Shown one piece after another: positions 55,712 to 64,000 of a DNA stretch of 64,000 nucleotides. The stretch comes from Microcebus murinus. Taxonomy: Eukaryota; Chordata; Mammalia; Primates; Cheirogaleidae. Made by a program: the position numbers and the translations under genes. The notes below the pieces were generated by a model. It did not search any database. It was not told the DNA's origin and saw only the letters and a program-made list of their open reading frames with translations. Within the stretch, counting starts at the first letter, position 1. Each line of letters begins with the position of its first letter. Where the stretch lies: contig NC_134108.1 in NCBI RefSeq assembly GCF_040939455.1, positions 3,997,501-4,061,500 of the forward strand, in the 5' to 3' direction.

Positions 55712-58700
55712 TTATGAATTTTGTGCTGCTATAAACATTCGAGTGCAGGTGTCTTTTTTGTAGAGTGTCACTGGATCATTTGGGTAGATGCCCAGCAATG
55801 GGATTGCTGGGTCAAATGGTAGATTCACTTGTATCGCTTTAAGGTATCTCCATATTGCTTTCCACAGAGGTTGAACTAGTTTGCAGTCCCACCAGCAGTG
55901 TAGGAGTGTTCCTCTCTCTCCGCAACCACGCCAGCATTTATTGTTTGGAGATTTTTTGATAAAGGCCATTCTCACTGGGGTTAAGTGATATCTCATTGTG
56001 GTTTTGATTTGCATTTCCCTGATGATTAGAGATGTTGAGCATTTCTTCATATGTTTGTTGGCCATTCTTCTGTCTTCTTTAGAAAAATTTCTGTTCAAGT
56101 CCTTTGCCCACTTTTTAATGGGGTTATTTGATTTTTTCTTCCTAATTTTCGTGAGTTCTAAGTATATTCTAGTTATCAGTCCCTTATCGGATGCATAGGA
56201 TGCAAAAATTTTCTCCCATTCAGTAGGTTGTCTGTTTACTTTCATGACTATTTCTTTGGCTGTGCAGAAGCTTTGTAGTTTGATCATGTCCCATTTATTT
56301 ATTTTTGTTGCTGCTGTGATTGCCTTTGGGGACTTCTTCATAAACTCTTTGCCCAGGCCGATGTCTAGGAGAGTGTTTCCAACTTTTTCCTCTAGAGTTC
56401 TAATAGTTTCATATCTTAGGTTTAAGTCTGTTATCCAGCGTGAGTTGGTTTTTGTGAGAGGTGAAAGGTGTGGGTCCTGTTTTAGCCTTCTACAGGTGGC
56501 TATCCAGTTTTCCCAGCACCATTTATTGAAGAGGGATTCTTTTCCCCAGCGTATGTTTTTGTCTGCTTTGTCAAAGATGAGACGGCTATATGAGGATGGT
56601 TTTATATCAGGATTCTCACATCTGTTCCACTGATCAATATTCCTGTTTTTGTGCCAATACCATATTGTTTTAATTACTACAGCTTTGTAGTATAGTTTAA
56701 TATCTGGCATATTAATGCCTCCCATTTTGTTTTTGTTGCCTAGAATTGCTCTTGATATTCGGGGTCTTCTTTGGTTCCATACGAAGCGTAAAATTATTTT
56801 TTCTATATCTGTGAAGAATGCTGATGGGATTTTAATAGGTATTGCATTGAATCTGTAGATCAGTTTGGGTAGTATAGACATTTTGACGATATTGAGTCTG
56901 CCGATCCACGAGCATGGTATGGATTTCCATCTGTTTACATCCTCTGCTATTTCCTTCCTCAGTGTTTCATAGTTCTCCCTGTAGAGGTCTTTTACCTCTT
57001 TGGTTAAATATATTCCTAGGTACTTTAATTTCTTTGTTGCTATTGTGAAGGGAATTGAGTCTTTGATTTGGTTCTCAATTAGATTGTTGTTGGCGTATAT
57101 GAATGCCTCTGATTTCTGTGTATTGATTTTGTATCCTGAGACTTTACTAAATTCATTGATCAGTTCCAGGAGTTTCTTGGTTGAATCCTTGGGGTTTTCT
57201 AGATACAATATCATATCATCAGCAAACAGTGAAAGTTTGATCTCTTCTGCCCCTATTTGGATACCTTTGATTCCATTTTCCTGTCTGATTGCTGTAGCCA
57301 AGACTTCCAGCACTATGTTGAATAGAAGTGGAGATAGTGGGCAGCCTTGTCTGGTTCCAGTTCTAAGTGGGAATGATTTCAGTCTTTCCCCATTCAGTAT
57401 GATGTTGGCTACGGGTCTGTCATATATGGCTTGTATCATTTTTAGGTATGTCCCTTCTATGCCTATTTTCTTAAGTGTTCGTATCATGAAAGGGTGTTGA
57501 ATTTTGTCAAAAGCTTTTTCTGCATCTATTGAAAGAATCATGTGGTCTTTGTTTTTGCTTCTGTTGATGTGGTGAATTGCATTTATAGATTTACGTATGT
57601 TGAACCATCCCTGCATCCCTGGGATGAAGCCCACTTGGTCGTGGTGGATTATTTTTTTGATAAGTGTCTGGATTCGGTTAGCTAAGATTTTGTTGAAAAT
57701 TTTTGCATCTATATTCATTAGGGATATTGGTCTGTAGTTTTCTTTTTTTGTTGCATCCTTTCCTGGTTTTGGTATCAGAGTAATATTCGCTTCATAAAAG
57801 GTGTCGGGGAGGTTTCCGTTCTTCTCGATGTTGTGGAATAGTTTCTGCAAGATAGGTACTAGTTCTTCTTTGTAAGTATGGTAAAATTCAGGTGTGAAGC
57901 CATCTGGACCGGGACTTTTCTTTTTAGGGAGATTTTTAATTGCTGTTTCTATTTCAGCTGTTGAGATTGGTCTGTTCAGGGAATCTATTTCTTCCTGGTT
58001 GAGCCTAGGGAGGCTGTGTGTTTCTAGAAATTTGTCCATTTCCTCCACATTTTCCAGTTTGTGTGCATAAAGATTTTTGTAGTATTCATAAATTGTATCT
58101 TGTATCTCTTTGGGATCAGTTGTGATATCTCCTTTTTCATTCCTGATGGAGCTTATTAGAGATTTCTCTTTTCTGCTTTTCGTTAGCTTAGCCAATGGCG
58201 TGTCAATTTTGTTTATTTTTTCAAAGAACCAACTTTTTGTTTTATTAATCTCCTGAATAGCTTTCCTGTTTTCAATTTCGTTTAGTTCTGATTTGATCTT
58301 GTTGATTTCACTTCTTCTGCTGGGTTTGGGGTTGGTCTGTTCTTCTTTTTCCAGCTCTTTGAGTCGTTTCGTTAGATTGTCTATTTGTGATCTTCTTGCC
58401 TTTTGGTTATAGGCATTTATGGAGATAAACTTTCCTCTCAGAACTGCTTTAGCTGTGTCCCAGAGGAGTTGATAACTTGTCTCTCCATTGTCGTTTTCTT
58501 CATAGAAGTTTTTTATTTCCGTCTTGATTTCTTCATTTACGAAGTAATCATTTAGTAGGAGGTTGTTTAATTTCCACGTTTTTGTGTAGAAATGTGAGTT
58601 TCTGTTAGGGTTGATTTCTAGTTTTATTCCACTGTGATCTGAGAAAGTACATGGTATGATTTCTATTTTTTTAAATTTCTTGAGATTTTCTTTGTGTCCT

Positions 58701-59368
58701 AGGATATGGTCAATCTTAGAGAATGTCCCGTGAGCTGATGAGAAGAACGTATATTCAGTGGATTTTGGGTAGAATGTTCTGTAGATGTCTGTCAGACCCA
58801 ATTGTTCTAGAGTTTTGTTTAAGTCCATTATTTCTTTATTAATTTTCTGTTTGGAGGATCTGTCTCGTGCCGTCAGTGGGGTGTTGAAATCTCCGGCGAT
58901 TATGGAGTTGCTATTAATCCCTTTGCTTAGCTCCAGTAAGGTTTGCTTTATGAATCTGGGTGCACCTAAGTTGGGTGCATATATATTTAAAATTGTTATC
59001 TCCTCTTGTTGGACTGTGCCCTTCACCATTATATAATGACCCTCTTTGTCTTTTACTACTTTTGTTGGTTTAAAAACTAAATCGTCTGAAATTAGAACTG
59101 CCACACCAGCCTTCTTTTGGTTTCTATTTGCTTGGAATATTGATCTCCACCCTTTTATTTTTAGTCTATGTGCATCCTTGCAGGTTAAATGTGTTTCCTG
59201 AAGACAGCATATACTTGGCCTGTATTTTCTTATCCATTCAGCCAGCCTATGTCTCTTGAGTGGAGAGTTTAAGCCATTCACATTTATTGAGAGAACTGAT
59301 AGGTAAGGTAGATTACTGATCATTCTGTTGGGTTGGATGTTGTTGCTATGATTTCTGTCTTGAGCCAT
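55712..59368 (-). CDS. ORF2: L1 ORF2p, C-terminally truncated by frameshift (copy B)
   Basis: 1218 codons. Endonuclease and RT residues are all kept, including the [26 protein letters not shown] and FADD motifs, as is the C-terminal CCHC cluster (C1145-C1162). Two extra A/T bases in the T4 run at 55719-55722 shift the frame after AAQ, ending NS-stop, against [10 protein letters not shown] in copy A. Lost are 73 residues after the zinc-knuckle region. Substitutions against copy A are T5R, S83N, W150G, M333T, K411E, I653V, H696Q, I828V and H929R. It could be a real mutation or an assembly error in a short homopolymer. Confidence 0.93.
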   Translation of the reverse strand: MAQDRNHSNNIQPNRMISNLPYLSVLSINVNGLNSPLKRHRLAEWIRKYRPSICCLQETHLTCKDAHRLKIKGWRSIFQANRNQKKAGVAVLISDDLVFKPTKVVKDKEGHYIMVKGTVQQEEITILNIYAPNLGAPRFIKQTLLELSKGINSNSIIAGDFNTPLTARDRSSKQKINKEIMDLNKTLEQLGLTDIYRTFYPKSTEYTFFSSAHGTFSKIDHILGHKENLKKFKKIEIIPCTFSDHSGIKLEINPNRNSHFYTKTWKLNNLLLNDYFVNEEIKTEIKNFYEENDNGETSYQLLWDTAKAVLRGKFISINAYNQKARRSQIDNLTKRLKELEKEEQTNPKPSRRSEINKIKSELNEIENRKAIQEINKTKSWFFEKINKIDTPLAKLTKSRKEKSLISSIRNEKGDITTDPKEIQDTIYEYYKNLYAHKLENVEEMDKFLETHSLPRLNQEEIDSLNRPISTAEIETAIKNLPKKKSPGPDGFTPEFYHTYKEELVPILQKLFHNIEKNGNLPDTFYEANITLIPKPGKDATKKENYRPISLMNIDAKIFNKILANRIQTLIKKIIHHDQVGFIPGMQGWFNIRKSINAIHHINRSKNKDHMILSIDAEKAFDKIQHPFMIRTLKKIGIEGTYLKMIQAIYDRPVANIILNGERLKSFPLRTGTRQGCPLSPLLFNIVLEVLATAIRQENGIKGIQIGAEEIKLSLFADDMILYLENPKDSTKKLLELINEFSKVSGYKINTQKSEAFIYANNNLIENQIKDSIPFTIATKKLKYLGIYLTKEVKDLYRENYETLRKEIAEDVNRWKSIPCSWIGRLNIVKMSILPKLIYRFNAIPIKIPSAFFTDIEKIILRFVWNQRRPRISRAILGNKNKMGGINMPDIKLYYKAVVIKTIWYWHKNRNIDQWNRCENPDIKPSSYSRLIFDKADKNIRWGKESLFNKWCWENWIATCRRLKQDPHLSPLTKTNSRWITDLNLRYETIRTLEEKVGNTLLDIGLGKEFMKKSPKAITAATKINKWDMIKLQSFCTAKEIVMKVNRQPTEWEKIFASYASDKGLITRIYLELTKIRKKKSNNPIKKWAKDLNRNFSKEDRRMANKHMKKCSTSLIIREMQIKTTMRYHLTPVRMAFIKKSPNNKCWRGCGERGTLLHCWWDCKLVQPLWKAIWRYLKAIQVNLPFDPAIPLLGIYPNDPVTLYKKDTCTRMFIAAQNS

Positions 59369-59409
59369 TGTAATATCTGGCCTTTAATATCTTTGGGTTT
59401 TGGTTGTTT

Positions 59410-60414
59410 TTATATCCGTGGATTATTATTATGATGTTCCGTGCGTAACGCTGTTTTAAGTACTTCTTGTAGGGCTGGTCTTGTCTTGGTGAATTCTCTG
59501 AGCCTTTGCTTGTCTGAGAATGTTTTTATTTCTCCTTCATATATGAAGCTTAGTTTTGCAGGGAATAATATTCTAGGCTGGGCATTGTTTTGTTTCAAAA
59601 GAGTGAGAATGGGGCCCCAGTCTCTCCTTGCTTGTAAAGTCTCATTAGAGAAGTCTGATGTTATTCGAATTGGCTTTCCCTTGTATGTCACTTGCTTCTT
59701 TTGTCTTACAGCTCTTAGAAGGGCCTCTTTAGTTGATACTTTGGTCAGTCTGATGACTGCATGACGTGACGTCTTCCTGTTTGCATTGAATCTCCCAGGG
59801 GTCCTCTGGGCTTCTTGAACTTGTATATCGAGATTTTGAGCAAGGCCTGGGAAATTTTCCTCTATTATATCTTCAAAAAGCTTGTCCAGCCCTTGAGTGT
59901 TGTCTTCCTCCCCTTCGGCTAAACCTATGACCCTCACGTTAGGTTTTTTCACATAATCCCACAGCTCTTGTAGGCTTTGGTCTTTTCTCTTGTTTCTCTG
60001 CTGTATTTCTGTGACTGATTTATTTAATTGGAAGGTGTTATCTTCAAGCTCTGAGATTCTTTCTTCTGCTTGATCTACCCTGTTCTTGAGACTTTCCACA
60101 GTATTTTGTAGTTCTCTGAGTTGATTCTTCATCTCCAGGACTTCGGTTAAAGTTTTCTTCACTGTGTCAATCTCTTTGTTGAACCTTTGTTCCATTTCTT
60201 GGAGGTTTTTTGTGTTTTCTTGGTGTTGGTTATTGAGTTGTTGTTGCAGCTGGGTGAGTGTTCTTATGATCCACATACGAAATTCCTTTTCTGTCATATT
60301 GGTTGCCTGATTTTGGTCGGTGTCCGTTTCTAGGGGGCTGGTGCTCCTCCTTGGGGGTGTGTTTTCCGTTTGGTTCTTCATATTTCCTGAGTTCTTTCGC
60401 TGACTTCTTCCCAT
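59410..60414 (-). CDS. ORF1: L1 ORF1p, RNA-binding chaperone (copy B)
   Basis: 334 residues, intact. Same coiled coil, RRM and C-terminal domain as copy A, with five changes: N4S, I99L, S172N, A300S and C324R. C324 in copy A is the odd one against a basic tail, and R here may be the ancestral state (inference). It precedes ORF2 by 41 bp, as in copy A. Confidence 0.97.
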   Translation of the reverse strand: MGRSQRKNSGNMKNQTENTPPRRSTSPLETDTDQNQATNMTEKEFRMWIIRTLTQLQQQLNNQHQENTKNLQEMEQRFNKEIDTVKKTLTEVLEMKNQLRELQNTVESLKNRVDQAEERISELEDNTFQLNKSVTEIQQRNKRKDQSLQELWDYVKKPNVRVIGLAEGEEDNTQGLDKLFEDIIEENFPGLAQNLDIQVQEAQRTPGRFNANRKTSRHAVIRLTKVSTKEALLRAVRQKKQVTYKGKPIRITSDFSNETLQARRDWGPILTLLKQNNAQPRILFPAKLSFIYEGEIKTFSDKQRLREFTKTRPALQEVLKTALRTEHHNNNPRI

Positions 60415-60562
60415 GTCGATCAGTTGTTGTTTCTTTCCTTAGGTTATTGTTTGGGTATTCACACACCTTGTTTAGTTTCTGAGGCGTTAGGTGGTGCCTG
60501 TGGGTGAAATTGGACCACTCCCTGTATATTGAGTCAGTGGATGCCGTGGAAAGGCTGTGCAA
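60230..60562 (-). CDS. Upstream frame overlapping ORF1 start (copy B), doubtful
   Basis: The 110-codon frame matches that of copy A with A8S. It starts 148 bp before the ORF1 ATG and ends inside ORF1. Persistence in two copies this similar says little about selection. Confidence 0.25.
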   Translation of the reverse strand: MHSLSTASTDSIYREWSNFTHRHHLTPQKLNKVCEYPNNNLRKETTTDRHGKKSAKELRKYEEPNGKHTPKEEHQPPRNGHRPKSGNQYDRKGISYVDHKNTHPAATTTQ

Positions 60563-61308
60563 GATGCCGCCCCTGTCAGTAGGTGGCGTTTGCTTGGAGG
60601 AACAGGCTATGGTGTTGATTTTGAGTCCTGTTATCAGCTCTCGTTCTGGGCGGAGCTGGGTTGGGTAAGCCTGCCCTCAGGCCGTTAGCAGGGGTCAAAG
60701 TTCTGTTCTCAGCTTACAGGGAAAGCTGTCAGGGCAGGGCTGGAATGGTCCCGCTCAGCCAGAAAGTCTGGAGGTGGGGGTGGGGCTGTCTGAGACCCGC
60801 AGTCTGCAGCAGGCCTCGCTTCTTTCCACCCTCCCCAACTCTGCAGCTACTCCTGGGCCTCTGCCAGCAGGCCAGACCACAAGCCACCAGGCCTCCCCGG
60901 ACTGTGGTGCCGGCGGGGAGGTTCCCTGCACAGGAACGCCACCTGGGTTGGGCGCACGGCCTCCTCCTGGGAGGAGGGTTGCCCTCTAGGACGCCGATCC
61001 GCCCCTGGAGGCACACAGCCCTCAGTAGGCTGTTCGCGTATAATCCTTCTGTGCCCGGGGCAATGCTAGCCCTCGGTGCAGGGGATCTGGTCTGCAGGTC
61101 CGACCTCTGGGTCCCAGAGTTCAAACTGTATTCCCACCAGGGAGAGGATTTCCGGTCCTAATTCACCCACAAGGAGCCCAAGCTGGATCTATGTCTCTCA
61201 GCCTCTGAGTCGGCACCGTTTTCCTGGGAACACGGTGCCAGCAGCACCTGGGAGGGCGGGCGGGGTCCCAAACGGGAAGGTCCCGTTCCCTGGAGGTGCC
61301 TCCGGCTG

Positions 61309-61515
61309 GTGGCTGTATTGTCTCTCTGGGCAGCCGCGGGTAGGGTGGGCGGAGGGGAGGAGGAGGCAATATGGCGCCTGCCGCGCGGCTCGGGTCCGTG
61401 CACACGGAGGTGCCCGGAGGAAGTTGGGAACCTGGTGCCACGTCTGCTACAGGCTCACCGTTGGCAGGCGGCGGCAGTCTCTGGGCTGATGTCCGCAGGT
61501 CTCTCCACCCACTAG
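61309..61515 (+). CDS. Antisense 5' UTR frame, copy B (shortened)
   Basis: 68 codons with the same start as the 204-codon antisense frame of copy A. It ends at a TAG at 61513-61515, where copy A has TGG at the matching place. The frame reopens at 61537 and runs to 61839, 14 codons past the L1 edge. No known domain. Confidence 0.25.
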   Translation: MAVLSLWAAAGRVGGGEEEAIWRLPRGSGPCTRRCPEEVGNLVPRLLQAHRWQAAAVSGLMSAGLSTH

Positions 61516-61774
61516 GGAGCCCGCCAGCAGTCCCGAATGCAGGGGAGGGGAAACAGCAATTCCACCTACCCTTGCCGCTGGTCTCCGGGCTGCTCCGGTG
61601 GTCTCAGCCTCCAGTTCTCCTCCGCAGCCTCCTCCCGTGGAGTCTCCCGGGGTCTCAGGTACCCCTCCTTCCGGCCCTTGTCCGCTGTATGCTCGTCTTC
61701 TTGCTTCTTTCCTCTAGTTTCTGCTAGAATTGGTCTTTTCTGTAGAGACCCTCTGTCTGGCGGTGTTATTCGTC

Positions 61775-61783
61775 CGCCATCTT
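61775..61783 (-). promoter_or_regulatory. YY1-like site at the L1 start (copy B)
   Basis: Reverse complement of 'cgccatctt', in the same position as in copy A, about 12 bp from the L1 5' end. Confidence 0.65.
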
Positions 61784-61802
61784 GCTCCGCCCCCCTATCT
61801 TT

Positions 61803-61817
61803 CTCTGGCTGCTTTTT
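61803..61817 (+). repeat. Target-site duplication of L1 copy B, right
   Basis: Second copy of 'ctctggctgcttttt', after the 7-bp filler. Confidence 0.93.
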
Positions 61818-62990
61818 AGATGCTGTATTTGTCTTTTGACTTTTGACAGTTTGATATCTGGTGATGATCTGTTTAAGTTTATCCTAGTGATAATTCATTG
61901 AGCCTCTTGGATGTGTAGATTAATATTTTTTACCACATTTGGGATATTTTTCCCAATATTTGTCAAATATTCTCTCTGCCCTTTTGTTTCCTTTTATTCT
62001 GAGACTCCTGTTGTGTATATGCTGGCTTACTTGACAGTATCTCACTAATTCCTGAGGCCCTATTCAATACTTTTAACTGTTTTTCCTTCTCTTCATAGAG
62101 TCTGTTGATTCTTCTGCCTGATGCAATGTTCTGTAGAGTCCTCTGCAGTGAATCTTTCATTACTGTTATTATACCATTCAACTCCAGAATTTCTATTTGG
62201 TTCTTTTTAAAAAATATGTATATATAATTTATATGTCTTTATTTATATTTTCTATTTGGTGAAGCATGTTTTCCTTTAGTTTTTTCGACATGATTCCCTT
62301 TAGTTCTTTGGGAACATTTAGCATAGCCTATTTAAAGTCTTTGTCTAGTAAGTCCAACATGTAGGTTTCCTCAAAGACAATTTCTATTGATTGTTTCTTT
62401 CCTTGTGTAAGGACCATGCTTTCTTCTTTCTTTGCATGCCTCACACATTTTCGTTGTTGTTGAAAACGGGACATTTTAAATAACAAAATAAGACAAACCT
62501 ATGTATCAAACTCTCACACCTCCCCAGCATTTTTTTGGTTTTGCTGTTTGTTGCAGTTGCTGTTTTCTTGTTTTGTGAGTTTTATGAACTCATTTTGCTA
62601 AGTTTGTATTTGTTGTCATGTGTGGCCATTGAGGTCTCTGCTCAGCTATCTTAGTGGTCAGTTAATATATTGGACAGAGAATTCCTTAAATGCTTTTGAC
62701 CAGTAAGTCTCCTAATATTTGTCAAGGGGCTCTCTGTGAGTTTTGAAGCATGTTATCAATGCTTACACTGGAAACATGCACCTCTGACTTAGCCTTTGCC
62801 TCCTGCCATGCAGAGTGTCAAGATCAGCTAGAGGTGAGAGCTCAGGACCTTGCCAGAAGTTTTGCTTAGCACGTACATCGCCCTGTGCCTGAGCACAGCC
62901 CCTGGACATGCGTGTGGCCTCCCAGATTCCCAGGAACATTTCAGAGCATGTCAACCCCCCTGTGGACATCTCATTTCTCAACTTTTCCTT
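61818..62990 (-). mobile_element. Ancient L1 (ORF1 and 5' region), antisense, continued
   Basis: Direct continuation of 53236-55229 across copy B: 'agtttgatatctggtgatg', 'gcctcttggatgtgtag', 'attctgagactcctgttg', 'caactccagaatttctattt', 'ctttgtctagtaagtcc' and 'gttgttgaaaacgggac'. L1M/HAL1-type. The right end is approximate. Confidence 0.78.
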
Positions 62991-64000
62991 ACAAGTTGTT
63001 GATTCATTTATTATTTGTTTCAACTAATATTCACTACCTCCAGGAGCCGGAAGTTAATTAAGTGCCTATTTTGTTTCCTTTTTCTGACATGTTCTTCCAG
63101 GAAGAAGGATTTTTTTCCACTGAAAGAGCTCCATGTCAAATCAAATGCAGTCTTAAAAAGTAGGCTCTTTGAGCAGGCCACCACCAGAAGGGTCAAAAAT
63201 AGCAATTTTCTGGGAGTGGGTCTTTTGGAGAACTCCAGAACCATTCTACCTCCTCTGGTGGCTGCCCATCTACTGGTTTTCACTACCAATGCAGGTTACT
63301 GTTTTTCAAGGCCACCATGGAAATGGGGAGTGGGAGATGGACCACAGAGCCAACTGTATGTACCAAGATGAGCTATTTTTCTTGAACAAAGTTGTAAAAA
63401 AGTTGATTCTGATGATTTTCCTTTTTGAAATTTTCTTTTAAAACATTTTCATCACTTCAATGAAGAAAAGAATATTGGGATATCTTTATTCCACCACATC
63501 CACTGACATCACTCCACGTGCACACTTTTACCGTGTAGTAGTTCACCAACAAAGTATGCTACCTGAGCATTGGCAGTGCCTCGCTGGCATGCAGGCCACA
63601 CAGGTAATACTTATACAGATGCCTCGGGGGTGCGAATGGCAAGACCGTGCCCACCGTGGCTCCCCCTGCAGCCCCACGTGGAACCCCTCCTCTCTCTCCC
63701 CTGACTGAGACTGCTATTGCCACAGCTGCTGCTTCTACTGCAGCCATCACCACTGCCACCTGGGCCGATGCTCATCCCGCAACCCCTTCCTCAGGTCCAC
63801 GTGGCACACCAGACTGTCCCAGGCTTGCATATGCATTCCGAGAGACAGGGCCGACTGCTCAGCCCACACATCGCCTCCTGGCATATCCCCTCTGCTCACC
63901 TGCGTGTTGCTTGCTCCATAGGACTTCACTTACAAAATACAAGCTCGAAGATAAAATGATTATTTAGAATTTCAATGCAGCGACAGAAGAGCATAAATCC
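62991..64000. other. Unassigned interval; GC-rich at 63600-63920
   Basis: No gene or named repeat. 63600-63920 is GC-rich and pyrimidine/CAG-like, giving long overlapping frames on both strands (63559-63759 minus, 63647-63967 plus) of low-complexity Ala/Pro/Thr text. A splice-donor-like 'acgcaggtgagcag' occurs on the minus strand near 63905 without partner. It may be the 5' end of the old L1 or another repeat; unproven. Confidence 0.35.

Larger units (their letters stand above)
55245..61795 (-). mobile_element. LINE-1: Full-length young LINE-1, copy B (ORF2 frameshifted)
   Basis: About 6.55 kb on the minus strand with the same structure as copy A: 5' UTR to 60415, ORF1, 41-bp spacer, ORF2, G-rich 3' UTR, tail. 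It inserted into ORF1 of the ancient antisense L1, leaving a 15-bp TSD. A 7-bp filler (61796-61802, 'tatcttt') separates the TSD from the 5' end. Nucleotide identity to copy A is very high. ORF2 has lost its last 73 codons to a 2-bp insertion, so this copy is unlikely to be fully active. Confidence 0.97.
60415..61795 (-). promoter_or_regulatory. L1 copy B 5' UTR / internal promoter
   Basis: 1381 bp, CpG-rich, homologous to copy A. It lacks the second 37-bp unit and carries a short extra piece near 60710-60730 ('agcttacagggaaagctg') not found in copy A. Confidence 0.85.

Noticed and set aside
63559..63967. Ala/Pro/Thr-rich frames at the right edge considered as a coding exon
   Set aside because: Low-complexity translation, open on both strands, no paired splice sites; composition explains it.

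Overview
The window is nuclear DNA of a primate, most likely a strepsirrhine of the lemur type. Three things point there: a dimeric Alu at 32620-32963 whose middle and right arm carry the strepsirrhine-style wording, LINE-1 elements with a short 3' UTR ending in 'tacccccataatatgcc', and a background of MIR, L2, hAT-Charlie, Tigger and MaLR fossils in A/T-rich, CpG-poor sequence. The species cannot be named from sequence alone. All repeat family names here come from recognition by eye, not from a library search.

I find no host protein-coding exon, tRNA, rRNA or other host RNA gene. The only convincing long reading frames belong to two young, full-length LINE-1 (L1) elements. The first (42541-49096, + strand) has an intact 334-residue ORF1 and an intact 1291-residue ORF2, a 14-bp target-site duplication (TSD) and a poly(A) tail. 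The second (55245-61795, - strand) is nearly identical, with 5 ORF1 and 9 ORF2 substitutions in the shared part. Its ORF2 carries a 2-bp insertion that removes the last 73 residues. They lie tail to tail about 6.1 kb apart, so the right third of the window is a large, nearly perfect inverted repeat.

Layout. 0-4 kb: an L1 3' end, an LTR-like piece, a MER58-like hAT and a decayed hAT-Charlie transposase. 4.2-8.4 kb: an old antisense L1 broken by two MaLR-type LTRs and containing a perfect 21-bp hairpin. 8.4-13.6 kb: mostly unassigned, with a MIR and a hAT element. 13.9-20 kb: stacked old L1s, MIR, MST-type and other LTRs and a Tigger element; a 119-bp segment is present twice, one copy interrupting an L1. 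20-32 kb: mostly unassigned, with old L1/HAL1 pieces and microsatellites. 32-40.5 kb: Alu, L2, a 5'-inverted L1, further L1 3' ends and MIRs. 42.5-49.2 kb: the intact L1 inside a MER20. 50.7-63 kb: an ancient antisense L1 that received a twin-primed L1 and then the second young L1. 63-64 kb: unassigned, turning GC-rich.

The only functional unit is the L1 machinery. ORF1p (RNA-binding chaperone) and ORF2p (endonuclease plus reverse transcriptase) act in cis on their own mRNA, and in trans on Alu-type RNAs. The Alu, both young L1s and the inverted L1s show products of this chemistry: poly(A) tails, TSDs, TTTT/A-like nicks and 5' inversions. I found no previously undescribed multi-gene system. 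The best leads are the possibly mobile L1, its long antisense 5' UTR frame that runs into flanking DNA, the inverted-repeat arrangement, the duplicated 119-bp insert and the hairpin.
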